Shown here: positions 1 to 6,516 of the stretch, in pieces
Position numbering within the stretch: the stretch's first letter is position 1
How the letters are laid out: each line of letters starts with the position of its first letter
Assembly: GCA_035250025.1 (NCBI GenBank)
Contig: DATFFO010000331.1
Location: forward strand, 1 to 13,772
DNA: 13,772 bases
DNA from: DATFFO01 sp035250025
GTDB taxonomy: Bacteria; Actinomycetota; Acidimicrobiia; Spongiisociales; ZC4RG35
Direction of reading: 5' to 3'
Notes under the pieces: model-generated
Databases searched by the model: none
What the model saw: the letters and a program-made list of their open reading frames with translations, nothing else
Told to the model about the DNA's origin: nothing
Translations under genes and position numbers: made by a program

Positions 1-240
1 GTGAGGCGGTTCGGCAAGCGGGGCATCATCGCCGGCGGCGCCATCCCCGGCTTCTTCCACCACAAGGCGGACATGACCGCCGCCGATTACGTCGCCCAGG
101 TCGTCGCCGGCGAGCTGTACGACCCGACCCTCACCTTCCAGCTCGAGAACGGCTTCGTGGTGCGCGGCCTGCTCGAGAACTACATGGCCGACGAAGCCGA
201 CGACGGCTGGGCCACCCTCATCGTCTGGGAACGGGACTGA
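1..240 (+). CDS. GNAT-family N-acetyltransferase, C-terminal fragment (gene runs off the left edge)
   Basis: The open frame enters from the left edge and ends in TGA at 238-240, so only the last 79 or so residues are visible; the GTG at base 1 is probably not the true start. The residues fit the end of a GNAT acetyltransferase fold of the kind found alone or fused to carbon-nitrogen hydrolases: a segment DYVAQVVAGELYDPTLTFQL, then NGFVVRGLLENYM, then a final beta strand ATLIVWE. In that family these form the last helix and strands, which pack against the acetyl-CoA site. The acceptor substrate cannot be told. The gene converges on the DUF559-type gene at 301, with a shared palindrome between them. 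The family assignment rests on recalled pattern similarity and is moderately secure; only the full gene would settle it. Confidence 0.6.
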   Translation: MRRFGKRGIIAGGAIPGFFHHKADMTAADYVAQVVAGELYDPTLTFQLENGFVVRGLLENYMADEADDGWATLIVWERD

Positions 241-248
241 ATCCCCCC

Positions 249-296
249 TTTTGGCTCACATTTCGCGCCATCCGTGGCGCGAAATGTGAGCCAGAA
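249..296. terminator. Palindromic bidirectional terminator-like element, copy 1
   Basis: The arms 252-270 and 275-293 are perfectly complementary over 19 bases around a 4-base loop (TCCG). The pairing extends by T-A pairs at 249-250 with 295-296 across a G-U wobble. The element fills the 60-base gap between two converging genes (stop codons at 238-240 and 301-303), so it could end transcripts from both sides. There is no U-tract after the stem on either strand, so it would be a U-less ('I-shaped') terminator as proposed for actinobacteria. The stem core GGCTCACATTTCGCGCC is identical to that of the copy at 1305-1352, and the similarity continues into the left flank (GAATCCCCC at 239-247). Confidence 0.7.
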
Positions 297-300
297 CGAG

Positions 301-1269
301 TCACTCGGATGGACACTCCCGGAAGAACGGGGGGCGGGAGGACGCCACATCGTCACGAAAGCGACGGATTTCACGGATCACCACCTGACCTCGCTGAAAG
401 GCTTGATGGTCCCAAACGAAGAACACCGATAGACCCGCGTCGAGGAGGTGCTGGGCTCGCGCTTCGTCGCTGCTGCGGTCGAGGAGACTCGTGTGATGAA
501 GGGCCGACTGAGCCTCGATGACACCGGGGAGTCCCACGAGCCTGAAGTCGACCCGACCGACAAAGGCGTCATCGCCGACATCGACCTGGGCCTCCACCGC
601 CACTTCGGCGCAGCCAGCGCACCAGAGAACCCTGGACTCCAATCCGCTTTCAGGGCGGCGAGTATCGCCGGATCGGGCAGCGGCGAGCTGGCGGGCGACG
701 CGGCTCCCGTTGCGACCTCGAGCGGCGAGACGCTTCGTCAGTCTGGCGAAATTCGGGGTCGTGAGGAGGTTGCGGGCAAGGCCGTTGTCGAGCGCCCGTT
801 CGGTCTGGGCGGGATGGAGGATGGCGGCGAGGTGGAAGACGGTGAGGGCTGGGGACGTGACCGTGATGCCGCGGTACACGAGGATCTCGTCCATGGGTAG
901 GTCGCGCTGGAAGTGGACGATGCTCGTCTCGAGACGTCTCGTGGTCCCTTGGTGCGGGACGATCACATGGAACGGCGGCTCCAGCCGGAAGCCAGGAAGT
1001 CCCCACAACGCGGCCGCCGACCTGTGAGAGAGGGCGGCGCCTGGAGGAGCATCGAGCACGGCAGCCATGGCAGCCTGCAGGTCATCCTGAGGAGACCCGG
1101 CTGCCCGTAGAACCTGGTCGGTGACGGCGATGAGAGCGCCGGCCCGGATGAGCGGCCGGAGGACGACGCCGTCGATACCGAGCTCGTTGAGCTGGCGTCG
1201 ACCGACCAGCCCGTGCTGCTGCTCGGTCAGGGTCCAGATCGCCGTCGAGGGCACCATGCGTCCGATCAT
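301..1269 (-). CDS. Solitary AbiEi-like / DUF559 (Vsr-like) domain protein
   Basis: A 322-residue protein with the layout common in Actinomycetota. The N-terminal AbiEi-like part has a winged-helix stretch (about 10-60, LTEQQHGLVGRRQLNELG) and a middle region (about 75-170, with SHRSAAALWGLPG and TSPALTVFHLA). The C-terminal part (about 205-305) resembles DUF559, a PD-(D/E)xK nuclease fold related to Vsr mismatch endonucleases. Candidate acidic residues are E211 (SGLESR), D241 (GRVDF) and E252. The last motif reads E-A-Q where E-x-D or E-x-K is usual, so catalysis may be weak or lost. No partner toxin (AbiEii nucleotidyltransferase) lies beside it. The ATG at 1269 has no clear ribosome binding site; a second in-frame ATG is at 1257. 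The gene is bracketed by two copies of one palindromic element. Its function is unknown; a defence or DNA-repair role is inferred from the family only. Confidence 0.75.
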   Translation of the reverse strand: MIGRMVPSTAIWTLTEQQHGLVGRRQLNELGIDGVVLRPLIRAGALIAVTDQVLRAAGSPQDDLQAAMAAVLDAPPGAALSHRSAAALWGLPGFRLEPPFHVIVPHQGTTRRLETSIVHFQRDLPMDEILVYRGITVTSPALTVFHLAAILHPAQTERALDNGLARNLLTTPNFARLTKRLAARGRNGSRVARQLAAARSGDTRRPESGLESRVLWCAGCAEVAVEAQVDVGDDAFVGRVDFRLVGLPGVIEAQSALHHTSLLDRSSDEARAQHLLDAGLSVFFVWDHQAFQRGQVVIREIRRFRDDVASSRPPFFRECPSE

Positions 1270-1300
1270 GCCGGAGGCATCGACCGGGGGGAATCCCCCT

Positions 1301-1357
1301 CCCCTTTTGGCTCACATTTCGCGCCGCTTGCGGCGCGAAATGTGAGCCAAAACGGGG
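1301..1357. terminator. Palindromic terminator-like element, copy 2
   Basis: A perfect 22-base stem, 1305-1326 with 1331-1352, closes a 4-base CTTG loop; CCCC at 1301-1304 can also pair with GGGG at 1354-1357 across one bulged C. It starts one base after the ureohydrolase stop codon (TAG, complement of 1359-1361) and lies upstream of the DUF559-type gene on the same strand, so it should insulate the two. The 17-base core is identical to copy 1 at 252-293, while the central bases differ. A second small hairpin, GGGGG-AAT-CCCCC (1287-1299), sits just outside it, in what would be the leader of the DUF559-type gene. Confidence 0.7.
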
Positions 1358-1358
1358 T

Positions 1359-2363
1359 CTAGACCCCCAGTTGGCGTTCGGCCATGCCGTTCATGATCTC
1401 CAGGACCACGCGATTGGCCAGGTACGCGGTCTGCTCGCCGCGGCCGTCGTAGGGGGGCGACACTTCGACGATGTCGGCGCCCAACACCCGCAGCTCCCGC
1501 GCCAGGCGCCGGACCGTGTCGAGCAGCTCTCGCGAGCCCAGGCCTCCCGGCTCGGGGGTGCCGGTGCCCGGGGCGAGACCGGGATCGACCACGTCGATGT
1601 CGACCGAGATGAACACGCCCTCCACCGACCCCGACGAGGCAGCCTCGACGGCCTGGTCGACCACGGCGTCGAGGCCCTGGTCGAGTATCTGGTCCATCCG
1701 GAACGATCGCATCTTCTGGACTCGCATCCATTCGATGACATCGGGCTCGGGCCAGTAGCCCCGCAGCCCGATCTGGACGAAACGGTGACCGGGCACGGCC
1801 CCCGACTCGATGAGGCGGCGCATGGGCGTGCCGTGGCCGTAGAGGGAGCCGTTCTGGAGGAAACCGGTGTCGGCGTGGGCGTCGAAATGGATCAGGGCCA
1901 CCTTGCCCAGGCCGTGGACCCGAGCCACTCCCCAGGCGTCGGGCCACGTGATCGTATGGTCGCCGCCGAGGATGATCGGCACCTTTCCGGCCCGTGCCAC
2001 CGTTTCCACCGTGTCGGCGATGCGGTGGATCGACTCCTCCATCTCGCCCGGGGTCACGTACACGTCGCCGATGTCGACGACCCCCAGTTCCCCGAGCGGG
2101 TCTATCCCCGTCGGGAGGTGGGGGCGATAGCCGTCCATGGCTCCGTAGTCGGCCGAGCGGATGGCGGCGGGACCGAACCGCGCCCCCGGCCGGTACGTCG
2201 TCCCCCAGTCGAAGGGGGCGCCCATGACCACTACCTGGCCGTCGCCGAGGTCGTCGAGCCGGCGGGCCGGAACCCCGAGGAACGTCGACCGGGAGGCGAA
2301 GCTGATGTACTCGGCCGAAGCGAGCGGGATCTCGCCGGCCCGCTTCTCGTACGGGGTATGCAT
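1359..2363 (-). CDS. Agmatinase / guanidinobutyrase-type ureohydrolase
   Basis: A 334-residue member of the binuclear-manganese ureohydrolase (arginase/agmatinase) family, which cleaves guanidino compounds to urea and an amine. All the metal-site motifs are present: GGDHT (H136), FDAHAD (D161, H163, D165) and SVDIDVVDP (D255, D257). Other family blocks are GAPFDWGTTYRPGARFGPAA near 48-67, HGTPMRR near 177-183, PGTGTPEPGG near 265-274 and EVSPPYD at 300-306. The HGTP-RR block and the general pattern recall guanidinobutyrases and agmatinases rather than arginases, but substrate specificity cannot be fixed by eye. ATG at 2363 is the natural start; there is no strong ribosome binding site, and a weak TTGGCG-N16-TAGCGT box close upstream would give a very short leader. 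It is followed by palindrome copy 2. The amine oxidase, aminotransferase and aldehyde dehydrogenases nearby fit agmatine or guanidinobutyrate use. Confidence 0.85.
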   Translation of the reverse strand: MHTPYEKRAGEIPLASAEYISFASRSTFLGVPARRLDDLGDGQVVVMGAPFDWGTTYRPGARFGPAAIRSADYGAMDGYRPHLPTGIDPLGELGVVDIGDVYVTPGEMEESIHRIADTVETVARAGKVPIILGGDHTITWPDAWGVARVHGLGKVALIHFDAHADTGFLQNGSLYGHGTPMRRLIESGAVPGHRFVQIGLRGYWPEPDVIEWMRVQKMRSFRMDQILDQGLDAVVDQAVEAASSGSVEGVFISVDIDVVDPGLAPGTGTPEPGGLGSRELLDTVRRLARELRVLGADIVEVSPPYDGRGEQTAYLANRVVLEIMNGMAERQLGV

Positions 2364-2440
2364 GGGTGGATGACGCTAACGGCTGAATACGCCTCGCCAA
2401 ACAACAGTGCCATCATGGGCTGAATGACTCAGGCAAAGCA

Positions 2441-2662
2441 ATGACAGATCTCGACGAAGAACAGCGCGACACCAGGATGGGCCGATCGATCACCCGGGGC
2501 GTCATGATCGGTATGCCCGTCACCCTCATCCTCCTCACGATCGGCGTCTGGCTGATGACGGACGCTGACATCGGCGACTCGTTGGCCACGGCCCTGCTTC
2601 CCGGCGTGTCGTTGGGGGCCTTCGCCGGCGGCTTCGCCGGCATGGCCACGACCATGGACTGA
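2441..2662 (+). CDS. Small two-helix membrane protein of unknown function
   Basis: A 73-residue protein with a charged N-terminus (MTDLDEEQRDTRMGR), a hydrophobic segment at about 20-39 (GVMIGMPVTLILLTIGVWLM), a short acidic turn (DADIGD) and a second glycine/alanine-rich hydrophobic segment at about 47-69. This predicts a hairpin in the cytoplasmic membrane. No enzymatic motif is visible and I do not recognise the family. It diverges from the ureohydrolase (77-base spacer) and converges on the aldehyde dehydrogenase stop codon with only 8 bases between. The start at 2441 is chosen because the hydrophilic head and helix fit; a possible ribosome binding site (AGGC at 2431) is weak. A six-codon frame (2424-2444) overlaps the start in an ATGA arrangement and might couple translation, but this may be chance. 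Confidence 0.65.
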   Translation: MTDLDEEQRDTRMGRSITRGVMIGMPVTLILLTIGVWLMTDADIGDSLATALLPGVSLGAFAGGFAGMATTMD

Positions 2663-2670
2663 CGCCGGCT

Positions 2671-4107
2671 CTACAACTCCCTGAGGTTGAAGCTGACCGT
2701 CTGCAGGTCGGTGAACTCCTCGATCCGCTGACGTCCCCAGCCGGTGTCGGTCCCGGCGGCCCCACCGAACGGCTGGAACGTCTCCCAGAAGTCGGTCGAG
2801 TCGTTGACGACGACCGTGCCCGAGCGGATGCGGTCGGCGTACCACCACGCCTTGGAGAGGTCGTTGGTGAACACCGCTGCCTGGAGGCCGAGGTGGGTGC
2901 GGTTGGCGATCTCGACTGCCTCGGCGTCGTCGCCGGCGATGAGGATCGGCAGCACGGGGCCGAACGACTCCTCCCTGGAGACCATGGAGTCCTCAGGGAC
3001 CCGGTCGATGACGGTGAACTCGTAGTAGAGGTCGGTGGGGAAGCCGCCCGCCCGATTGCCGCCCATCAGGATCTCAGCCCCACGGTCGGCGGCGTCCTGC
3101 AGGTGACGATCCACCTTCTCGGCGGTGGGCCGGTTGTTCAGCGGTCCCATGGTCGTGGCATCGTCGAAGGGGTCCCCCAGCCTGACGACGTCGGCCGCCT
3201 TGATGGCGGCTGCGACGAACTCGTCGTGAACCTCGTCGAGGACGATGACCCTTTCGGTGGCACAACACACCTGGCCGGCGTTGTAGTAGGCGCCGTACAC
3301 GGCGGCCTCGGCAGCGGCGACCACGTCGGCGTCGCCGGTGACGACCAGCGGCCCATTTCCCGACATCTCCATGATCGACCGCTTGAGACCCATTTGGGAA
3401 ACGATGCGGCGGCCCGTCTCGGACGAACCGGTGAACCCGATGGCGTCCACGCCGGAGTGGGTCACCAGTGCCTCGCCGATGCGCCCATCTCCGGGGATCA
3501 CCTGGATGGCGCCCGGCGGGAGGCCCGCCTCGTGAAAGATCTCGGCCGCCTCCAGCATCGCCATGGCCGTGAACTCTGGTGGCTTGACGATGATGGCGTT
3601 GCCCGTGGCCAGGCCAGGACCCACATACTCCATGGGGATCATCACCGGGAAGTTCCACGGCGTGATCGCCGCCCACACGCCCACCGGTCGGCGCACGGTG
3701 AACATCCGCCGGGTACGGGCCGTCGTCGGGATCAACTGGCCGGCCAGACGCTTGACGTCCTCGGCGGCGATCTGGAAATAGTCCCCCGATTCGGCGATGT
3801 CGTCGATCGCCTCGGCCCGGAACGGCTTCCCCTGCTCCAGGGTGAGGGTCCGGGCCATGCCCTCGATCCGGTCCTGCCACAGGGCATAGATGCGGAGACA
3901 CAGCTCGGCCCGTTCGAACGCGGTCCAGTGTCTCATCTCCTCGGTCGCCCGGCGGGCGGCGGCTACGGCGCGGTCGACGTCGGCCGGCGAGGCCACGGGG
4001 ATGTCGGCGATGTGCTCGCCGGTCACCGGCGAGACGACCTGGTACACCTCGGTGCCGGTGCCGTCGGTGAACTCGCCGTCGATGTAGAGCTGCATGTGGC
4101 GTGGCAT
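2671..4107 (-). CDS. NAD(P)-dependent aldehyde dehydrogenase
   Basis: A 478-residue class aldehyde dehydrogenase that oxidises an aldehyde to a carboxylate. Family landmarks occur in order: PWNFP at 150-154 with the oxyanion asparagine N152, the cofactor lysine K175 in VKPPE, FTGS at 225-228, the general-base glutamate E247 in MEMSGNGP, the nucleophile C281 in AGQVCCATER (followed by a second cysteine) and EESFGP with E380. Length and motifs are complete. The EMSGNGP block differs from the commoner ELGGKNP but is seen in some aldehyde dehydrogenase subfamilies. The frame is open far upstream into the previous gene; ATG at 4107 is preferred because homology begins there (MQLYIDGEF), with 4095 an alternative. 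There is no clear ribosome binding site. It lies 41 bases downstream of the flavoprotein fusion on the same strand, so the two probably share a transcript and a pathway. Confidence 0.9.
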   Translation of the reverse strand: MPRHMQLYIDGEFTDGTGTEVYQVVSPVTGEHIADIPVASPADVDRAVAAARRATEEMRHWTAFERAELCLRIYALWQDRIEGMARTLTLEQGKPFRAEAIDDIAESGDYFQIAAEDVKRLAGQLIPTTARTRRMFTVRRPVGVWAAITPWNFPVMIPMEYVGPGLATGNAIIVKPPEFTAMAMLEAAEIFHEAGLPPGAIQVIPGDGRIGEALVTHSGVDAIGFTGSSETGRRIVSQMGLKRSIMEMSGNGPLVVTGDADVVAAAEAAVYGAYYNAGQVCCATERVIVLDEVHDEFVAAAIKAADVVRLGDPFDDATTMGPLNNRPTAEKVDRHLQDAADRGAEILMGGNRAGGFPTDLYYEFTVIDRVPEDSMVSREESFGPVLPILIAGDDAEAVEIANRTHLGLQAAVFTNDLSKAWWYADRIRSGTVVVNDSTDFWETFQPFGGAAGTDTGWGRQRIEEFTDLQTVSFNLREL

Positions 4108-4148
4108 GCGGAGAGGATACGGCTTTCCGGACTGGTCGGTCCACCGCC

Positions 4149-6431
4149 TCAGAGCCGTTGGTTCGGATCCTGCTCCCGGCGGCGGGCGGTGCGGCCGCGC
4201 AGATACTGGACCGGCCAGGGATGTTCCTCGTAACCCTGGTCGATGGCGGCGTTGAGCGTCCAGTAGGGGTCGACCAGGTGGGGTCGAGCGAGAAGGCAGA
4301 TGTCGGCCCGCCCCGCCACGAGCACGGTGTTGATGTCGTCCACCGACGACACGGCACCGACGGTCATGGTCGGCACGCCGGCCTCGAGCGCTATCCGGTC
4401 GGCGAACGGCGTCTGCCATAGCCGCCCGTACCGGGGTGTCTGGTGAGCGACCACCTGGCCCGTCGAGACATCGATGATGTCGACCCCGTGGGCCGCGAAC
4501 ATCTGGGCCATGGCGACGGCGTCATCGCCGGTGGTTCCCCCCTCGGCCCAATCAGTGGCCGAGATTCGCACCGAGAGGGGGAGCCGGTCGGGCCACACCT
4601 CCCGCACGGCGTCGACGATCTCGAGCGGATAGCGCATGCGGTTGTCGAGGCTGCCTCCGAACTCGTCGCGCCTCTGGTTGGCGAGCGGGCTGATGAACGA
4701 CGACAGCAGGTAGCCGTGGGCCATGTGCAGTTCGAGCATGTCGAAGCCCAGATCCGCCGACCGCACGGTGGCCGCCACGAACGCGTGGCGGATCTCGTCC
4801 ATGTGGCGACGGGTCATCTCGGTCGGCACCGGCCCATCCTCCAGGAAGGGGATCGGAGACGGCGACAGACGCTCCCACGTCTCGTCGACCGGCGTGTAGT
4901 CGTCATCATCCACCTCCCACGGCACCCGCATGCCTCCCTTGCGCCCGGAATGGCCGAGCTGCATGGCGAACACGGCGGGTGTGCTGCTGTGGACGAAGTC
5001 GACGATGGGCTCGAAGGCGGCCGCCTGGGCGTCGCTCCACAGACCCGTGCAGCCGGGGGTGATCCGCCCCTCCGGCGTCACGCATGTCATCTCGACCATC
5101 ACGAGCCCCGCTCCACCCACGGCCCGGCTCCCGAGATGGACCAGATGCCACTCCGTGGGGTTCCCGTCCACGGCGCAGTACTGCGCCATCGGCGACACCC
5201 CGACGCGATTGGGAAAGGTGACGTCGCGGAGGCGGTAGGGATGGAACATCGGCGGGGTGTGGGGAGCAGCCGGAAGATGCTGGCGGCTCCGCCATTCCTC
5301 GACGATCGCCTCTGTCGCGACAGGATCACGCAGCCGGAGGTTGTCCAGCGTGATGCGCTGACTGCGGGTGAGGAGCTGGAAATCGAACTGGGGGCGGGGG
5401 AGATCGATGTACCGATCGACTGACTCGAACCAGGACTGCGAGGTGCGGGCGGACCGCTGGGTGGAGTCGACCTGGGGATGGCGCTCGGCGTCGTAGGACG
5501 CGAGGGCGGTGGGGATGTCGGGCCGTGAGCGGAGGGCGTCGACCAGGGCGATGGCGTCTTCCATGGCCAGCTTGGTCCCCGAGCCGATCGAAAAATGGGC
5601 GGTGTGGGCGGCGTCGCCGATGACGACGTAGCGGTCCCACCACCAGCGATCCACCGATACCTCGGGAAAGTTGATCCAGCGGCTGTTGTTGCCGATCAAC
5701 TCGTGGCCGTCGAGGTACTCGCCGAAGATCTTCTCCGCATACGACTTGGCGAGGGGGTCGGTGTCGCCGGGGGCGAGGGCGCCGTCCTGGTCGAGTCCGG
5801 CATTGCGCCACGTCATCTCGGCCATCTCGATGATGAAGGTCGACTGATCGGCGGCGTACGGATAGCAATGGGCCTGGACAACCCCATGGGGCGTGCTCTC
5901 GAACAAGAACGTGAAGATCCCGAAGTCGTGGTGGGTGCCGAACCAGGCGTAACGGGCCGAGCCGGGAGTCACCCGCGGCCCCAGATGCGGAGCCAGGAAC
6001 TGGCGGGTCGGCGAGTGAATCCCCTCGGCGACCACGACCACATCTGCCTCGATCGCCCGGGCGTCCGTCACCGGCGATTCGAAGCGCACGTCGACTCCAA
6101 TCTCCAGGGCCCGGTCCGCCAGTATCTGGAGCAGGCGGAGGCGGGGGAAAGCGGCGAACCCGTGGCCGGTGGTCCTGGTGACGATGCCGTCGCGCCAGAT
6201 CTCGAGGTCCGACCAGTAACGGAACTCGGCCTCGATGCGGCCGAACGACTCAGGGTCGGCGGCGGCGATGTTGCCCAGCGTCTCGTCCGAGAAGACCACG
6301 CCGAATCCCCACGTGGTGTCGTACGGGTTGCGCTCGTGGACAATCACCTCGGTATCGGGGAAATCGCGCTTGGCGAGGATGGCGGTGAAGAGCCCGGCGG
6401 GGCCACCGCCCAGGCATACGAGTCGGCGCAT
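4149..6431 (-). CDS. Bifunctional flavoprotein: aromatic (acyl-CoA) monooxygenase fused to Old Yellow Enzyme-type reductase
   Basis: A 760-residue fusion. Residues 1-380 are a class A flavin monooxygenase: FAD motif GGGPAG (8-13), substrate-domain strands, and the second FAD motif VVIGDAAHTAHFSIGSG (269-285). Residues 396-750 are an NADH:flavin oxidoreductase of the Old Yellow Enzyme family: FPNRVGVSPMAQY (406-418), QLGHSGRKGG (491-500) and the active-site block HMAHGYLLSSFISPLANQRR (569-588) followed by DEFGGS. This architecture matches 2-aminobenzoyl-CoA monooxygenase/reductase and proteins annotated as bifunctional salicylyl-CoA 5-hydroxylase/oxidoreductase, which hydroxylate and then reduce an aromatic CoA thioester. 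The actual substrate is not known, and no CoA ligase is in the window. ATG at 6431 begins the FAD fold (MRRLVCLGGGPAG); the longer open frame to 6806 runs antisense over the next gene and is rejected. It is first gene of a leftward pair with the aldehyde dehydrogenase and diverges from a second operon. Confidence 0.88.
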   Translation of the reverse strand: MRRLVCLGGGPAGLFTAILAKRDFPDTEVIVHERNPYDTTWGFGVVFSDETLGNIAAADPESFGRIEAEFRYWSDLEIWRDGIVTRTTGHGFAAFPRLRLLQILADRALEIGVDVRFESPVTDARAIEADVVVVAEGIHSPTRQFLAPHLGPRVTPGSARYAWFGTHHDFGIFTFLFESTPHGVVQAHCYPYAADQSTFIIEMAEMTWRNAGLDQDGALAPGDTDPLAKSYAEKIFGEYLDGHELIGNNSRWINFPEVSVDRWWWDRYVVIGDAAHTAHFSIGSGTKLAMEDAIALVDALRSRPDIPTALASYDAERHPQVDSTQRSARTSQSWFESVDRYIDLPRPQFDFQLLTRSQRITLDNLRLRDPVATEAIVEEWRSRQHLPAAPHTPPMFHPYRLRDVTFPNRVGVSPMAQYCAVDGNPTEWHLVHLGSRAVGGAGLVMVEMTCVTPEGRITPGCTGLWSDAQAAAFEPIVDFVHSSTPAVFAMQLGHSGRKGGMRVPWEVDDDDYTPVDETWERLSPSPIPFLEDGPVPTEMTRRHMDEIRHAFVAATVRSADLGFDMLELHMAHGYLLSSFISPLANQRRDEFGGSLDNRMRYPLEIVDAVREVWPDRLPLSVRISATDWAEGGTTGDDAVAMAQMFAAHGVDIIDVSTGQVVAHQTPRYGRLWQTPFADRIALEAGVPTMTVGAVSSVDDINTVLVAGRADICLLARPHLVDPYWTLNAAIDQGYEEHPWPVQYLRGRTARRREQDPNQRL

Positions 6432-6516
6432 CGGCACGAATGGTAGGAGCTGAGGTCTGTTTGCCTCCGCTCTGCTCCCGGACCCAGCCCCGGGTATCCT
6501 GCCCGACGGTGAGAGT
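6432..6516. promoter_or_regulatory. Divergent promoter region between two catabolic operons
   Basis: This 85-base spacer must hold the control signals for the leftward flavoprotein operon and the rightward aldehyde dehydrogenase operon. A TATCCT hexamer (6495-6500) is a candidate -10 box for the rightward operon, about 16 bases before its TTG start. Just ahead is a small inverted repeat, CCCGG (6477-6481) with CCGGG (6490-6494), that a regulator could bind. No strong -35 box is evident. No regulator gene is next to it. These are inferences from position and weak matches. Confidence 0.35.

Noticed and set aside
249..296. Canonical U-tract intrinsic terminator or insertion-sequence terminal repeat
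   Set aside because: No U-run follows the stem on either strand, and no transposase or target-site duplication is seen; an actinobacterial U-less terminator or repeat family is preferred.
301..1269. Complete AbiE-type toxin-antitoxin pair
   Set aside because: Only an AbiEi-like part is present; no AbiEii nucleotidyltransferase toxin gene lies next to it on either side.
1371..2423. Long open frame antisense to the ureohydrolase
   Set aside because: In GC-rich coding DNA the opposite strand is often open. The complementary frame carries complete family motifs (GGDHT, DAHAD, SVDID), while this one shows none.
2424..2444. Six-codon frame (MTQAKQ) overlapping the start of the small membrane protein gene
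   Set aside because: ATGA overlaps of short frames are common by chance, and no clear ribosome binding site precedes it. A similar four-codon frame overlaps the start at 1269.
2893..4233. Long antisense frame over the aldehyde dehydrogenase, and similar ones at 4443-5423, 5595-6446, 6532-7620, 7901-9121 and 9133-10932
   Set aside because: All lie opposite genes with intact catalytic motifs, and their translations are low-complexity G/H/D/R-rich mixtures typical of shadow frames.
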